Of a stretch of 64,000 bases of DNA, positions 8,393 to 19,000 are shown piece after piece; the stretch's first letter is position 1; every line of letters starts with the position of its first letter. The stretch is from NCBI RefSeq assembly GCF_003545695.1, contig NZ_QUZZ01000004.1:434001-498000 (forward strand), given 5' to 3'. The notes under the pieces are model-generated. The model searched no databases. It saw only the letters and a program-made list of their open reading frames with translations, and was not told where the DNA came from. A program made the position numbers and the translations under genes. The DNA comes from Taibaiella helva (lineage in GTDB: Bacteria; Bacteroidota; Bacteroidia; Chitinophagales; Chitinophagaceae).

Positions 8393-9139
8393 TTAGTTAT
8401 TTTCCACAGCACGCAGGATCACGCTGTATCCCTTGCGGTAGCCACTACCGCCACTGCCACCAACTTTAGGTTGAAACTCCCAATAAATCCGCTGGCGATA
8501 CACCATCCCCACATTGTAGGCATAGATCTCCTGGCTGTAATTGCGGTAAGCATAAGCCGTGGAATCCACATCGGGATCATTAAGCTGGTCGTCGATCTGG
8601 TTCACAGTCACTGTATGCTCATAAAGGTTATTACCGGGATCGAATTCCGTATCGAAATTAGCGTAAGTGTATTTCCACTTATCATTGTCGTACTCGGCGT
8701 TATCCTTATCGCCTAATGCGATCAGCGCATTTCCGTTCCAGCTTTTGTTGTTGCTCACCGGGAAAACCATCTTGATAAAGGTAAGGCCGCGCTGCATCAG
8801 CTCCACCCTGTCCTCTGTAGGGGTTACCGACAGCACATCATTGGGTACGTAGGGATCGGTATCGTTTTTACGGCGTTCTACATTGATGCGATAGCTGAGC
8901 CTTCCGGCGGCGTCGCGGAAAGTATCGACTACCGTATAGCGCAACTGCCCGGTAAAGGGAAGAGCGGTACCCAGCTGGTCGTTCCAAACGGTGGAATCGT
9001 AATCGTAAACGATGTATTTACCGATCTCGGTAGGGAAGAATTTATTGCCTTTCGCAATCTCGGAAAGGTCCTCATTTTCTTTTTTACAGGAATATAAGCC
9101 TACGGAGAGCAAGAGGAGTGGTAATAAAATTTTACGCAT
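8393..9139 (-). CDS. Lipoprotein of unknown function
   Basis: 248 aa from the ATG at 9137-9139. The signal MRKILLPLLLLSVGLYSC ends in a lipobox Cys followed by KKENED, the acidic pattern that sends lipoproteins to the surface in Bacteroidota. The mature part is rich in Asp, Asn, Tyr and beta strands (FFPTEIGKYIVYDYDS, RYTVVDTFRDAAGRLSYRI), without a domain I recognise. It stands alone between two gaps. Probably a cell-envelope protein; nothing more specific can be said. Confidence 0.7.
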   Translation of the reverse strand: MRKILLPLLLLSVGLYSCKKENEDLSEIAKGNKFFPTEIGKYIVYDYDSTVWNDQLGTALPFTGQLRYTVVDTFRDAAGRLSYRINVERRKNDTDPYVPNDVLSVTPTEDRVELMQRGLTFIKMVFPVSNNKSWNGNALIALGDKDNAEYDNDKWKYTYANFDTEFDPGNNLYEHTVTVNQIDDQLNDPDVDSTAYAYRNYSQEIYAYNVGMVYRQRIYWEFQPKVGGSGGSGYRKGYSVILRAVENN

Positions 9140-9265
9140 AGCTGAGTTCAGAATTAAGATGCTGCTAACGACAAGCGACACAACGAAAACGGACGTAAGA
9201 TAAAAAATATTTTTTCATTCAAAAACATTTTTTGTCCTACGTCCGCGGGAAAATAAAAGCTTGTG

Positions 9266-10375
9266 TCAAAGGTCGATGCTGCGCTGGCCGGAGCGGATAA
9301 TACCGCCTGCGATCACATCGTCGCCTTCGTAGAATACTGCCGACTGACCGGGTGCAATCCCTTTAACGTCTTCATAAAAGTGTACACCTACGGTATCACC
9401 TGAGGGATGCAGGTGGCTCAGCGTTCCGGGGTCTTTGTAGCGGATCTTGGCGATGGCTTCCATGCCTTCCGGAATGCTGTCGTATTTCACCATATTGAGA
9501 CCGCCGACGGCCATAATATTCTGCTCCAGTTCATGCGCGTCGCCCAGTACCACCGTATTGGTCTCGGGAATGATACGCGTTACGAAGACCGGGCGGCCCA
9601 GAGCAATGTCCAGGCCTTTGCGCTGGCCGATCGTATAGAAAGGGTAGCCCTTATGCTTGCCAACAATACTGCCGTCGGCCAGCACAAAATTGCCGCCGTC
9701 GACTCTTTCTTCGAGCCCTTCCACATTGCGTTTCAGGAAGCCGCGGTAATCGTTATCGGGTACAAAGCAGATCTCATAGCTCTCCGCCTTTTTCGACAGC
9801 TCGGGATAGCCCATATCCAGGGCGATCTGGCGCACTTCTGTTTTGAGATAGTCGCCCAGGGGGTAGATGCTCCTGCTGAGGCAATCCTGTCCCAATCCCC
9901 ACAGCACATAGCTTTGGTCTTTGGTCAGGTCTTTCGCCTTAGACAGTACAAAGCGGCTGTTCTCTTCCCGTACTTTCACATAATGCCCGGTAGCGATAAA
10001 GTCGCAATCCAGCGCGTCGGCACGTTTCAGCAGGGCCGACCATTTGATATGGGTATTGCACAGCACGCAGGGATTGGGCGTGCGACCGGCAATGTACTCA
10101 TCGATAAAATTCTCGATTACGGCGCCGCCGAATTCTTCCCGGATATCCAGCACATAATGGGGAAACCCGTGCTGCACGGCTGCCTGCCGTGCATCGTTGA
10201 AGGAGTCCAGGTTGCAGCAGCCGGTTTCCTTGCGGCTACCGCCTGCCGTGGCATAATCCCAGGTTTTCATCGTGATGCCCACTACTTCATAGCCTTGCTG
10301 ATGCAGCATCAGGGCGGTAACCGTACTGTCGATACCACCGCTCATCGCGACCAAAACTTTTCCGTTACGGCTCAT
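9266..10375 (-). CDS. mnmA: tRNA-specific 2-thiouridylase MnmA
   Basis: 369 aa. The PP-loop VLVAMSGGIDSTV lies at residues 7-19. The two catalytic cysteines fit NPCVLCN (about residue 104) and YEICFVPD (about residue 203). RKGLDIALG and the C-terminal beta-barrel with RYKDPG complete the protein. MnmA puts sulfur on U34 of Lys, Glu and Gln tRNAs, taking it from a persulfide relay that is not in this window. A perfect TACCTTTG box lies 27 nt upstream, so it has its own promoter. Confidence 0.96.
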   Translation of the reverse strand: MSRNGKVLVAMSGGIDSTVTALMLHQQGYEVVGITMKTWDYATAGGSRKETGCCNLDSFNDARQAAVQHGFPHYVLDIREEFGGAVIENFIDEYIAGRTPNPCVLCNTHIKWSALLKRADALDCDFIATGHYVKVREENSRFVLSKAKDLTKDQSYVLWGLGQDCLSRSIYPLGDYLKTEVRQIALDMGYPELSKKAESYEICFVPDNDYRGFLKRNVEGLEERVDGGNFVLADGSIVGKHKGYPFYTIGQRKGLDIALGRPVFVTRIIPETNTVVLGDAHELEQNIMAVGGLNMVKYDSIPEGMEAIAKIRYKDPGTLSHLHPSGDTVGVHFYEDVKGIAPGQSAVFYEGDDVIAGGIIRSGQRSIDL

Positions 10376-10401
10376 AACTTATCTTTTATAAAAAACGATG
10401 G

Positions 10402-10409
10402 CAAAGGTA
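10402..10409 (-). promoter_or_regulatory. -7 box of mnmA
   Basis: Minus-strand TACCTTTG followed by GC, 27 nt before the mnmA ATG. Confidence 0.7.
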
Positions 10410-10467
10410 CGAAAATGCGAAAGAAGGTGGCTTTATGCCCCCATTCAAAATACTTATCTGTAAGCAT

Positions 10468-11511
10468 CTATTGAAAATCGGCGGGGTCGAGCTGGGAAAA
10501 TTTCTTTTTCCCCCTGGCAAAATATTGCAGAATAATGCTCTTGCGGTAAATGCCTTTTTCATTCCGGGTGGTTACCAGGTTTTTTACAGCAAGCCGTTTC
10601 CGGTACCATTTGCCGAAAGAAAAGAAAAAGCTCCAATGCGCTTTGATGATAGCCAGGATGTTCTTCAGCTGACCGGCGGCCAGCAATTGCAGGGCAGCCA
10701 GCCCGTCAAGCAGCAGCCGCAAAGGTAGCAGCCAGAGCAGCTTGCTACCTTTTTCATTCTTCAGCAGCAACACCAGGTTGTTGCGGAAGTTGTAATAAGT
10801 CTTTTGCGGGCTGCCGTAAGAGATAATGCTGCCGCCGACATGAAATACCGTGCTTTCGGGTACGTAACCGATCTTATAACCGGCATTCTTCATACGCCAG
10901 CAGACATCTACTTCTTCCATATGGGCAAACAGATCAGGGTCGAGACCGCCCAGATGGTGATACACTTCAGCGCGCACCACAAAGCAGCCGCCCGAAGCCC
11001 AAAACAGCTCGGCCGGTGTATCATACTGCCCATCATCCTTTTCAAGCGTGGAAAAAATACGGCCGCGGCAAAAAAGATAACCCCATTTATCTTTGAAGCC
11101 TCCTGCGGCGCCGGCATATTCAAAATAGTCGCGGTCGCGGTAATAGCGGATCTTGGGCTGGCAGGCTGCCATATTCCCATCGGCTTCCATAGCGCGGTGG
11201 ATAGGAGCAAACCAGTTGTCGGTAACCTCGAAGTCGGAACTGAGCAGGATATAGTATTTTGCCTGTATCTGCTTCAGCGCTTCGGCATAGCCCCAGGCAA
11301 AGCCATGGTTCTCGTCCAGCCGGATCAGCTGTACATAGGGAAAATGATGTCGTATATATTCGGAAGTATCGTCGGGAGAGGCGTGGTCGACCACAAACAC
11401 ATCGTAGCCCTGCTTCGCTTGCGCCACAATCCCGGGCAGGAACAATTCATGCCATTTTCGGCTGTTGTAGCTCAGAATGACAACGGCAGTATCCTGCAGG
11501 GCAACGATCAT
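10468..11511 (-). CDS. Family 2 glycosyltransferase
   Basis: 347 aa. A GT-A fold begins at once (TAVVILSYNSRKWHELFLPGIV), with DVFVVDHASPDDTSEYI, ENHGFAWGYAEAL and SSDFEVTDNW for nucleotide-sugar and metal binding. FWASGGCFVVRAEVYHHLGGLDPDLFAHMEEVDVCWR is the acceptor-side motif seen in rhamnosyltransferase-like GT2 enzymes. A hydrophobic stretch near the C-terminus (LLWLLPLRLLLDGLAAL) may bind the membrane. It follows a small membrane-protein gene by 19 bp. Sugar donor and acceptor unknown; probably cell-surface glycan assembly. Confidence 0.88.
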   Translation of the reverse strand: MIVALQDTAVVILSYNSRKWHELFLPGIVAQAKQGYDVFVVDHASPDDTSEYIRHHFPYVQLIRLDENHGFAWGYAEALKQIQAKYYILLSSDFEVTDNWFAPIHRAMEADGNMAACQPKIRYYRDRDYFEYAGAAGGFKDKWGYLFCRGRIFSTLEKDDGQYDTPAELFWASGGCFVVRAEVYHHLGGLDPDLFAHMEEVDVCWRMKNAGYKIGYVPESTVFHVGGSIISYGSPQKTYYNFRNNLVLLLKNEKGSKLLWLLPLRLLLDGLAALQLLAAGQLKNILAIIKAHWSFFFSFGKWYRKRLAVKNLVTTRNEKGIYRKSIILQYFARGKKKFSQLDPADFQ

Positions 11512-11530
11512 GGTATTCCTTAGGAGATAC

Positions 11531-11749
11531 TTACGGATTAGTCTGATATTCAGGATTGTACAGTGAGCTTTTGTTCACAGGTACATCGTCGGCAGGCTTA
11601 AAGGAGTGTGTCCACAGACTGTAGCATCCGGCCCATGCAAAGATGAAGAAACCGAAAAAGCTCAAAAGGAAGAAAAACCGGGAAGTAGAGGTTTTGGATG
11701 TTTTGATGTCCAGATCGTCCTCAATAAATTGGTTGTTTTGATTTTCCAT
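11531..11749 (-). CDS. Small single-pass membrane protein
   Basis: 72 aa. A polar N-terminus (MENQNNQFIEDDLDIKTSK) precedes one strong hydrophobic helix (about residues 25-47, FFFLLSFFGFFIFAWAGCYSLW) and a short periplasmic tail. A perfect TACTTTTG promoter box lies upstream at 11776-11783, and the glycosyltransferase follows 19 bp downstream. No family recognised; possibly a partner of the glycosyltransferase. Confidence 0.65.
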   Translation of the reverse strand: MENQNNQFIEDDLDIKTSKTSTSRFFFLLSFFGFFIFAWAGCYSLWTHSFKPADDVPVNKSSLYNPEYQTNP

Positions 11750-11775
11750 TTAAAACTGCATTGCGAATAAGGTCA

Positions 11776-11783
11776 CAAAAGTA
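11776..11783 (-). promoter_or_regulatory. -7 box of the small membrane protein / glycosyltransferase unit
   Basis: Minus-strand TACTTTTG fits TAnnTTTG, 26 nt before the ATG at 11749. Confidence 0.55.
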
Positions 11784-11909
11784 ATAGAATTTGGCAAAAA
11801 GCCTAAATATTTTTTGTCTTTGTCCCAACAAAATCATCACCTGAATGTCGTTACATCGCTGGCTGGTAAGGCTTAAATAAAAAATAAATCGGGGTTTATA
11901 TCTTTTCCG

Positions 11910-11917
11910 TATCTTTG
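11910..11917 (+). promoter_or_regulatory. -7 box of queA
   Basis: TATCTTTG matches the consensus and is followed by CACAC. The transcript would start about 40 nt before the queA ATG. Confidence 0.65.
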
Positions 11918-11962
11918 CACACTTTTTTTCTCATAAATTAAACTATCCATATCCTGTAAGAT

Positions 11963-13012
11963 ATGAAATTATCCCAATTTAAGTTTGATCTTCCGATTAA
12001 CCTGATCGCCCAGCACCCCTCCAAACAACGTGATGAAAGCCGCCTGATGGTGGTACACAAAGATACCGGAAAAATAGAGCACAAGATCTTTAAGGACGTG
12101 ATGACCTATTTCGACGATAAGGATGTGATCATCGTGAACAACACGAAGGTGTTTCCTGCGCGCCTGTACGGACGTAAGGAAAAGACCGGCGCACGCATCG
12201 AGGTGTTCCTGCTGCGCGAGCTGAGCAAGCCCAATCGCCTCTGGGACGTAATCGTAGATCCTGCCAGAAAGATAAGGGTGGGCAATAAGCTTTACTTCGG
12301 CGACAACGATGAGCTGGTAGCAGAAGTGATCGACAACACGACCTCCCGCGGCCGTACTATCCGCTTTCTTTTCGACGGCAACGAACAGGAGTTTAAAACA
12401 GTGCTGGACAGCATGGGCGAAACGCCGCTGCCGAAATACATCAAGCGCAAGCCTGATGAAGAGGATCGAGAGCGCTATCAGACAGTGTATGCCAAGTATG
12501 AAGGCGCTGTGGCTGCACCTACTGCCGGCCTGCACTTCAGCCGTGAGCTGATCAAGCGCATGGAGATCAAGGGCGTGAAATTTGCGGAGGTGACCTTACA
12601 TACCGGCCTGGGTACTTTCCGGCCTATAGAGGTAGAAGACCTGAGCAAGCACAAAATGGACGCGGAATATTTCAATGTCGACGAATATGCCTGCGATATT
12701 GTGAATAAAGGCATACAGGAAAAAAGAAAGATCTGCTCTGTGGGTACCACAACATTGCGGGCGCTGGAAAGCTCTGTAACCGCGAGGGGTCTGCTGAAGC
12801 CTGAAGCCGGCTGGACCAATCTCTTCATCCATCCGCCGTTCAACTTTTCCATTGCCAACTCACTGATCACGAACCTGCATCTGCCCAAGACCAGCCTGCT
12901 GATCATGGTGGCAGCCTTCGCCGGCTACGACCTGGCTATGGAAGCTTACCAGACGGCGATCAAAGAAAAATATCATTTCTTCAGCTACGGCGATGCCATG
13001 CTGGTAGTGTAA
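11963..13012 (+). CDS. queA: S-adenosylmethionine:tRNA ribosyltransferase-isomerase
   Basis: 349 aa, full length. [28 protein letters not shown] is the canonical start. [55 protein letters not shown], and [14 protein letters not shown] are all typical. QueA adds the cyclopentyl ring that turns preQ1 at position 34 of GUN-decoding tRNAs into epoxyqueuosine. No other queuosine genes are in the window. It is monocistronic, with its own promoter and terminator. Confidence 0.97.
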   Translation: MKLSQFKFDLPINLIAQHPSKQRDESRLMVVHKDTGKIEHKIFKDVMTYFDDKDVIIVNNTKVFPARLYGRKEKTGARIEVFLLRELSKPNRLWDVIVDPARKIRVGNKLYFGDNDELVAEVIDNTTSRGRTIRFLFDGNEQEFKTVLDSMGETPLPKYIKRKPDEEDRERYQTVYAKYEGAVAAPTAGLHFSRELIKRMEIKGVKFAEVTLHTGLGTFRPIEVEDLSKHKMDAEYFNVDEYACDIVNKGIQEKRKICSVGTTTLRALESSVTARGLLKPEAGWTNLFIHPPFNFSIANSLITNLHLPKTSLLIMVAAFAGYDLAMEAYQTAIKEKYHFFSYGDAMLVV

Positions 13013-13035
13013 TTATATTACTTTCTACAAGAAAG

Positions 13036-13065
13036 CGCTGTTCCGGAAGGAGCGGCGTTTTTTTT
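13036..13065 (+). terminator. Terminator of queA
   Basis: CGCTGTTCC pairs with GGAGCGGCG (two G-U pairs) around a GGAA tetraloop, followed by eight T. Confidence 0.75.
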
Positions 13066-13125
13066 ATTGAGTATTGGGTATTGATAATTGCAAAAACTGC
13101 GAATTGCAAACTACTAACTGAACAG

Positions 13126-14223
13126 CTATTCCCATTTAAATACTCTTGCAGCAACGAAATAGCCGATGACGCCCCACAGCAGCAGTATACCGATATCTGC
13201 TTTTACCGCCCATAAGGAGGCGCCTTCAAAGGCGACCTGCCGCAAGGCATCATTAAGATAAGTCAGTGGCAGGGCGCGGGAAACGGGCTGCATCCAGGCC
13301 GGGAAAGCTTCGATAGAAAAGAAAGTTCCGGCGAGCAGGAACTGGGGCAAGGTAATGATATTGGATAAAGGCGGGATCGTTGCTTCGCTGCGCGCCAGCC
13401 CGCTGATGATAAAGCCGAAGCTCATGAATACCAATAAGCCGATCGCACAGACTGCAAGCATATTGATCACCGTAAGCACACCTTGCACCAGGGTATAGCC
13501 AAAGGCGAAATGCCCGACCAGGATAATGAACAAAGCTCCTGCCAGCTGAAAGATCATACGTGCCACACCCTCGCCCAGGATGATGAATTCACGCCTTATC
13601 GGCGTGGCGAAAAAGCGCTTCAATACCAGCGCCTGCCTGAGATTAAAAAAAACAAATGCCGTGCCGAAAACACTGGCGGCCAGTAGTGAGAAACCCAGTT
13701 GGCCCGGCAGTATAAAATCTATGGTCCTGAACTTGCGGCTGCGTACTACGGTTTCTTCAACCTGTAAGAGGCTGCTCAGCCGCGCCACGGTTTGCGGATC
13801 GGCAGCCATCGCAATGCGTTCCAGCGCAGACCGCAGCTGGCGGGCTTTATCCTGGTCGGCAGCATTGACTTCCATCGCAATCTTATAACGAGCCTCCTGA
13901 GGCGCTTTGCCCATATGCAGCAATACGCTGATATCTCCTTTCTCCAGCTGCTTCCGTAAATCCTGCTCATTCCGCGAAGCGGCGATCCTGACCATATCCA
14001 AATGCTTCAGTCCCATATAAAAGGGATTCAGCGTATCGGAAGCCGGCGCTATGCCTACCTTAATGTTGTATTTGCTGCCTTCGCCCAGGAAGCCGAAAAC
14101 CAGGATGAACACCAGCGGGAAGGCAATAGTGAACACAACTGAAGAGGGGCTTTTGGCGATGGACCGCAGTGCCGCTTTAACAATGGCGGCAAAGGCTCGG
14201 AACTGACTGTAGGACTGTAGCAT
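13126..14223 (-). CDS. ABC-2 type transporter permease
   Basis: 365 aa from the ATG at 14221-14223; upstream in-frame codons lie beyond the promoter box. One N-terminal membrane segment (SSVVFTIAFPLVFILVFGFLG) is followed by a periplasmic domain of about 150 residues and five more membrane segments, ending FVAARVFKWE. This is the DrrB/YhhJ-like ABC2_membrane layout of exporters. No ATP-binding partner is adjacent, so the ATPase must be encoded elsewhere. A TATCTTTG box lies 18 nt upstream. Cargo unknown. Confidence 0.8.
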   Translation of the reverse strand: MLQSYSQFRAFAAIVKAALRSIAKSPSSVVFTIAFPLVFILVFGFLGEGSKYNIKVGIAPASDTLNPFYMGLKHLDMVRIAASRNEQDLRKQLEKGDISVLLHMGKAPQEARYKIAMEVNAADQDKARQLRSALERIAMAADPQTVARLSSLLQVEETVVRSRKFRTIDFILPGQLGFSLLAASVFGTAFVFFNLRQALVLKRFFATPIRREFIILGEGVARMIFQLAGALFIILVGHFAFGYTLVQGVLTVINMLAVCAIGLLVFMSFGFIISGLARSEATIPPLSNIITLPQFLLAGTFFSIEAFPAWMQPVSRALPLTYLNDALRQVAFEGASLWAVKADIGILLLWGVIGYFVAARVFKWE

Positions 14224-14240
14224 TGCAGGTGAATAAGGTG

Positions 14241-14248
14241 CAAAGATA
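14241..14248 (-). promoter_or_regulatory. -7 box of the ABC-2 permease gene
   Basis: Minus-strand TATCTTTG followed by CACC. It decides the start at 14223, because longer readings begin upstream of it. Confidence 0.65.
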
Positions 14249-14354
14249 TACTGTAACGCTTTGCTGTAAATAAAAAACTGCAGGTATGGTTCCTGCAGTT
14301 TTTTTAAAGCCGGCGGAAAGCGCCAAAGTCCGGGAAAAATCCGGGAGCGGCGGC

Positions 14355-14576
14355 CTAGTCCTTCGCCAAGGTACAATTGCCGTTCGGATCGGTCATTCTT
14401 GCGGCAGCGTCCTGCTGATCGCAGGATTCTTTGGCTTCACTTTTCATTTGGTTGGGATATTCATATATATACTTGGTACGCTCAACGGTACAGGTACAGG
14501 TATAGTCCTTTTTGCAGGAAGAAACCAGTAATATTCCCAGCAAGCAGCATAATACCAATAATGATGTTCTGTTCAT
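14355..14576 (-). CDS. Small lipoprotein, last gene of the first SusCD operon
   Basis: 73 aa. The signal MNRTSLLVLCCLLGILLVSSC ends in a lipobox, followed by KKDYTCTCTVERTKYIYEY. The mature part holds several Cys (CTCTV, ESCDQQ, NGNC) that could form disulfides. It starts 18 bp after the SusD stop, so it belongs to that operon. Function unknown. Confidence 0.65.
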   Translation of the reverse strand: MNRTSLLVLCCLLGILLVSSCKKDYTCTCTVERTKYIYEYPNQMKSEAKESCDQQDAAARMTDPNGNCTLAKD

Positions 14577-14594
14577 AATAATTCGTTTTAAGTA

Positions 14595-16055
14595 TTAATA
14601 GCCGGGGTTTTGCTCCAGGTTCGCATTGGCATTGATATACCTCTGCCCTAGCGGCAGCTGCCACCGCGGGTCTCCCGCTGGAAGGTCTTTTACAAAATAA
14701 GGAGTACCTGTTCCGTCGGCATAGTCGCCGAATTGGTCTCTTGCTACAGGCAGCCCTTTTCTTTTCAGATCAAACCAACGGTCTCCTTCGAAAGCCATTT
14801 CCAGCCTGCGCTCTTTTGCGATTGCCTTTTTCAGTGCTTCACCGGTCTCCGCCCCGGCGGTGAATGGTGTATAACGGTTTTTCCGCAACAGGTCCAGGTC
14901 CTCCAGGGCAGTTGCATCGCTGTTGAGCTGTGTGTAGGCTTCTGCCCGGTTCAGGATCACTTCGGCAACCCTGAGGTATTTTAGGTCCACCATGCGCGGC
15001 GTACCACCGGGACGGCCGAGATGTTTGGCAATGGCTCTATATTTCTGTCCGCCGAAAGTGGCGTTGACAAGATAAGCTTTGGCCCGAACGTCTTTGAGGG
15101 TGTCATACATCAGGGCCAGGGAATGTGCGGCCACCCACTCCGATTTGATCGAGCCTGAAATAGACTGGCTGTAACCATTTCCTATAAGGATCGGTTGACC
15201 ACCTAACCTGTCCTGGGTTTTGATCATCAGCTTAAAAATAACGCCTGCTTCAGACTGGTCGGTCCATATGCCCGGGAAGGTGGTTATAGAGCCGGGATCA
15301 TTTTTTATAGCCAGGCAAGCTGAAGAGGCATCAACACATTTCTGCCATTCTCCGCCATAAAGATATACTCTTGAAAGCAGCGCATAGGTAGCAGCTTTAT
15401 TCAACCGGCCGCTTCCATTGCTGGCGTTGATCAGATCGACAGCCCTGACCAGATCCGCTACAACCTTATCATAGGCATCCTTAACGGTACCGCGGCCTGG
15501 AGCATCATTGATATCGGTGGTGGTTACATAAGGAACGCCTAACCCGTTGGGAGCCGCCTGCGGGCCACTTACCGGCCTGGAATAGATCCGCAGCAGGTCG
15601 AAATGGACCATTGCTCTTACAGTAAGCGCCTCGCCTTCAAAATTGGCGCGCTCGGGTGCGTCGCCGACGTTTCCGATATTTTCCAATATACTGTTGGCTG
15701 CCCTGATAATGCTGTACGCATCGGCAAACATTCCAGTTGTGTTGGATGCATTATACTGCCAGTTGCCGAAACTGCGCTGAGAGCCGCGGCCGGTCTGTTG
15801 TGAGATGAGGTTATCCGCCATAAGGTCCATAGTCGATATCCAGGATACAGGGTCATCGCTCCCGGCAAGATAGTATTCTGTATGGGTCATCTCATAATAC
15901 ATACCGAGGCAGGCTACGTTGAAATCCTTAACGGTATTGAATGCCCCACCACCAGGTACGGCATTGGAAGGATTCTGCTCAAACTGCTTGTTGCAGGAGC
16001 ATGCCAGCATGCCAATCGCGATAAAGGCGCCGACTATTTTTATGCTTGTTTTCAT
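14595..16055 (-). CDS. SusD/RagB-family outer-membrane nutrient-binding lipoprotein
   Basis: 486 aa from the ATG at 16053-16055. The longer reading overlaps the SusC stop and lacks a signal at its start. The signal ends in LACSCNKQFEQNP, a lipobox. TPR-like helices of the SusD fold are visible, with the N-terminal AFNTVKDFNVACLGMYYE helix and the conserved C-terminal KERRLEMAFEGDRWFDLKRKG. SusD proteins cap the SusC channel on the cell surface and capture the substrate. The gene lies 13 bp after its SusC partner. No glycoside hydrolase is nearby, so the substrate is unknown. Confidence 0.92.
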   Translation of the reverse strand: MKTSIKIVGAFIAIGMLACSCNKQFEQNPSNAVPGGGAFNTVKDFNVACLGMYYEMTHTEYYLAGSDDPVSWISTMDLMADNLISQQTGRGSQRSFGNWQYNASNTTGMFADAYSIIRAANSILENIGNVGDAPERANFEGEALTVRAMVHFDLLRIYSRPVSGPQAAPNGLGVPYVTTTDINDAPGRGTVKDAYDKVVADLVRAVDLINASNGSGRLNKAATYALLSRVYLYGGEWQKCVDASSACLAIKNDPGSITTFPGIWTDQSEAGVIFKLMIKTQDRLGGQPILIGNGYSQSISGSIKSEWVAAHSLALMYDTLKDVRAKAYLVNATFGGQKYRAIAKHLGRPGGTPRMVDLKYLRVAEVILNRAEAYTQLNSDATALEDLDLLRKNRYTPFTAGAETGEALKKAIAKERRLEMAFEGDRWFDLKRKGLPVARDQFGDYADGTGTPYFVKDLPAGDPRWQLPLGQRYINANANLEQNPGY

Positions 16056-16068
16056 AATCAGTTTCATT

Positions 16069-19000
16069 TTAAAAAACGACATTAACACCAAAAGTTATCG
16101 TCCGTGAGGTAGGATAGCTATACAGCGACAAAGCACCCGGCCTTACGACTGCCCCGGCCGGTATAGATTCTGTGCTGCCAATACCGACTTCCGGATCGCC
16201 CTTGAAACCGGGCGCTGAATACCACAGGTTCTGACCCTGTACATAGATCTTTAGCGACTGCATCTTCACTTTACTGATCAGCGAAGAGGGAAGGTTATAA
16301 GACAAGGTTACATTCCGCAACCGGATAAAATTGCCCTTTTGCAGCCAGCGGTCGCTGGCGTAAGAGGGTATGTTGTAATCGGGACGGGGATTCGATGCTC
16401 CTTTATTTTGAGGCGTCCAATAATCCAGCGCATCGGACGCCATGTTGGCTGCGACATTTTCAGGAGACATTGCCTGCCGCCATACGCCATTATAAACATA
16501 ATTGCCTCCTGAATAATAGAAGTCGACGCTCAGTTGTATTCCTTTATAAGCTAAAGCGGTGTTGAATCCGCCGTAATATTTAGGATCGGGCGATTTGTTA
16601 TCCAGGATAAACCGGCCTGCCTCGCTGTAGTTACTGGTTGTTGTTACACCGTCCGACTTATACCACAGCTCATTGCCATTCTCGGGATCGACGCCGGCAT
16701 ACCGCTGCATATAATAGACATCCAGGGGTTTATCCACAGAAAAGTAGGTATTACCGGTATTGCCGTTGGGAATATCTTTACCATCCACCAGCTTCACGAT
16801 CCGGTTTTTATTCAAGGTAATATTACCACCAACAGACCAGGTAACATCCGCCAACCGCACCACATCGAGATTCAGCGACAGCTCCACGCCACTGTTACGC
16901 ATGCTCCCTATATTGGAGAGCTGGGAGGTATAACCGGTGGTAGCGGAGAGCGGACGGTCCAGCAGCAGGGCATGGGTGTACCGGTTGTAATAGTCCACAC
17001 TGCCGCTGATACGATTGCCAAAGAACCCGAAATCCAGACCTACTGAATAGACCGTATTTTTCTCCCAGGTCAGATTGGCATTGCCGGGCCCGGCAGGGTT
17101 GGGAAAGAAACTGACCTGCCCGTTGTAGCCGCCGGAACGGTATAGCGGCAAGGCATCATAGTTACCGATCTGATAATTACCGGAAGTACCCACAGATCCC
17201 CAGAGTTTCAGATTATTCACTGCGCGGGAATATTCTTTAAGAAAATCCTCTTCGGTAAGGTTCCATGCCAGACCTCCGGAAACGAAATTACCGTAGCGGC
17301 TGTCTTTACCGAAGCGGGAAGAGCCGTCTCTGCGAATGGAAACATTGGCAAGATACTTACCGGCGTAGTTATATTCGGCGCGGGCAAACATGGAGAACAA
17401 AGTCCAGCCAGCTTTGCTGGTCGTTGTGCCGTTGGGCGTAGCACCGTTATCCTGTGTGTTCAGATCCGGGTTAAAAGGATAGCCTACTGAGCGCAGGCTG
17501 TAGGTCTTGAGCTTTTCTTTCGTAAATTCTGTACCCACCAGTATTTTCATCGTATGCACCTGAGCGAAAGTTCTTTTGTACTCCGCCGTATTGGTCCATA
17601 CGTAATTAAAACGGGAGTTACCTGCATCCGTTTTGGTACCTGGTGTCGCAGCAGAACCGGTATACATATCGAGTATAGAACCCGGCCTGACAAAGGACTC
17701 GCTGCTTAGCGCCGAATATTGCAGGCCCAATTGAGTTCTCACGGTAAGGCATTTCACTGGTGTAAGCTCCAGATAAGTAGCCGACAAGCCATAGATAGTG
17801 TTGGCGGAAGCCGGATTGTTCATCAGGGCCTCTATTACATTAAACCCCTGGGATGTGAGATTGTACCCGTTCTTATTGTTGCCCCCGGCCGTAAAGTCGT
17901 AGGGTGATTCATAGGGATTGTACAGATACATGGCCGAGAAGGGATTCTGAGCATTATAGATATCCCTCAGGTTATTCGTTGCCGTATTGGTTATCCTTAT
18001 GCTTTGCCCTATTTTCAACCAGTCGGTAGCCTTATAATCCACACTCATGTATCCCGTCTTCCTTTTGAAACTTGAAGCCAGGCTGATACCATCATCGCTA
18101 TAACTTTGCAGCGAAAGAAAATAATCGATTCTTTCCGAGCTGCCCGAAACGCTCAGGTCGTGCTGAGACAGCCGCCCGGTACGCAATATCTTATCCAGCC
18201 AGTTGGTCTCATAAGGCTTGAGCTGATTCCAGTATTTACCGGGATCGGGTGCCTCTTCAATGCTCGTCAGACCATCGGCGGTAAGCAGCGGCTTCAGGTA
18301 ATTGTTTGTATAGCCAAGTGCCCGCTCATATCCCAGCTTCTCCCCAAAATTCATCATCTTATAGTTGTCCGGTGTCTTGCTTCTGAAGCCATACTGAAAG
18401 CCATAGGCAATCTGCGGAGGAGCGTTTTTCCGCCCTCCTTTTTTAGTGGAAACCATAATAACACCGTTGCTGCCCCTGGAGCCGTAGATAGCCGTGGTCG
18501 AAGCGTCCTTCAGCACAGAAACATCGGCAATATCGTTGGGGTTCAAAGCGGAATAGGCCTCCAGTGTAGCCGGTACGCCATCAATAACGATCAACGGCTC
18601 CTGCCCTGCCGTAATAGAACCGACACCACGTATACGGATGTAGGCAGGTGCGCCGGGCGCACCGTTTTGCCCGGTAATCTGCACACCGGTTGCTTTACCC
18701 TGAAGCATGTTCGTAAAGTTACCCATAGGGATATCTTTAAATGCTTTCTCCTTAATTATCGAACTGCCGCCAATGAGCGTTTTGCGTGTTTCTGATCCGT
18801 AGCCGACGACTACAGTTTCCTCTAAGGCCTGCTCACCCCCTGCCTTCATGTTTACTTTTACAGCCCCTCCATTGCCGGCAGGCACTTCCTGCTGCGTGAA
18901 GCCGAGGGCATTAATGATCAGCATCGCATTATCAGCTGAAACTTCAATTTCAAAATTTCCATCTGCATCCGTGATGGTGCCTGTTTTTTCTCCTTTTACT

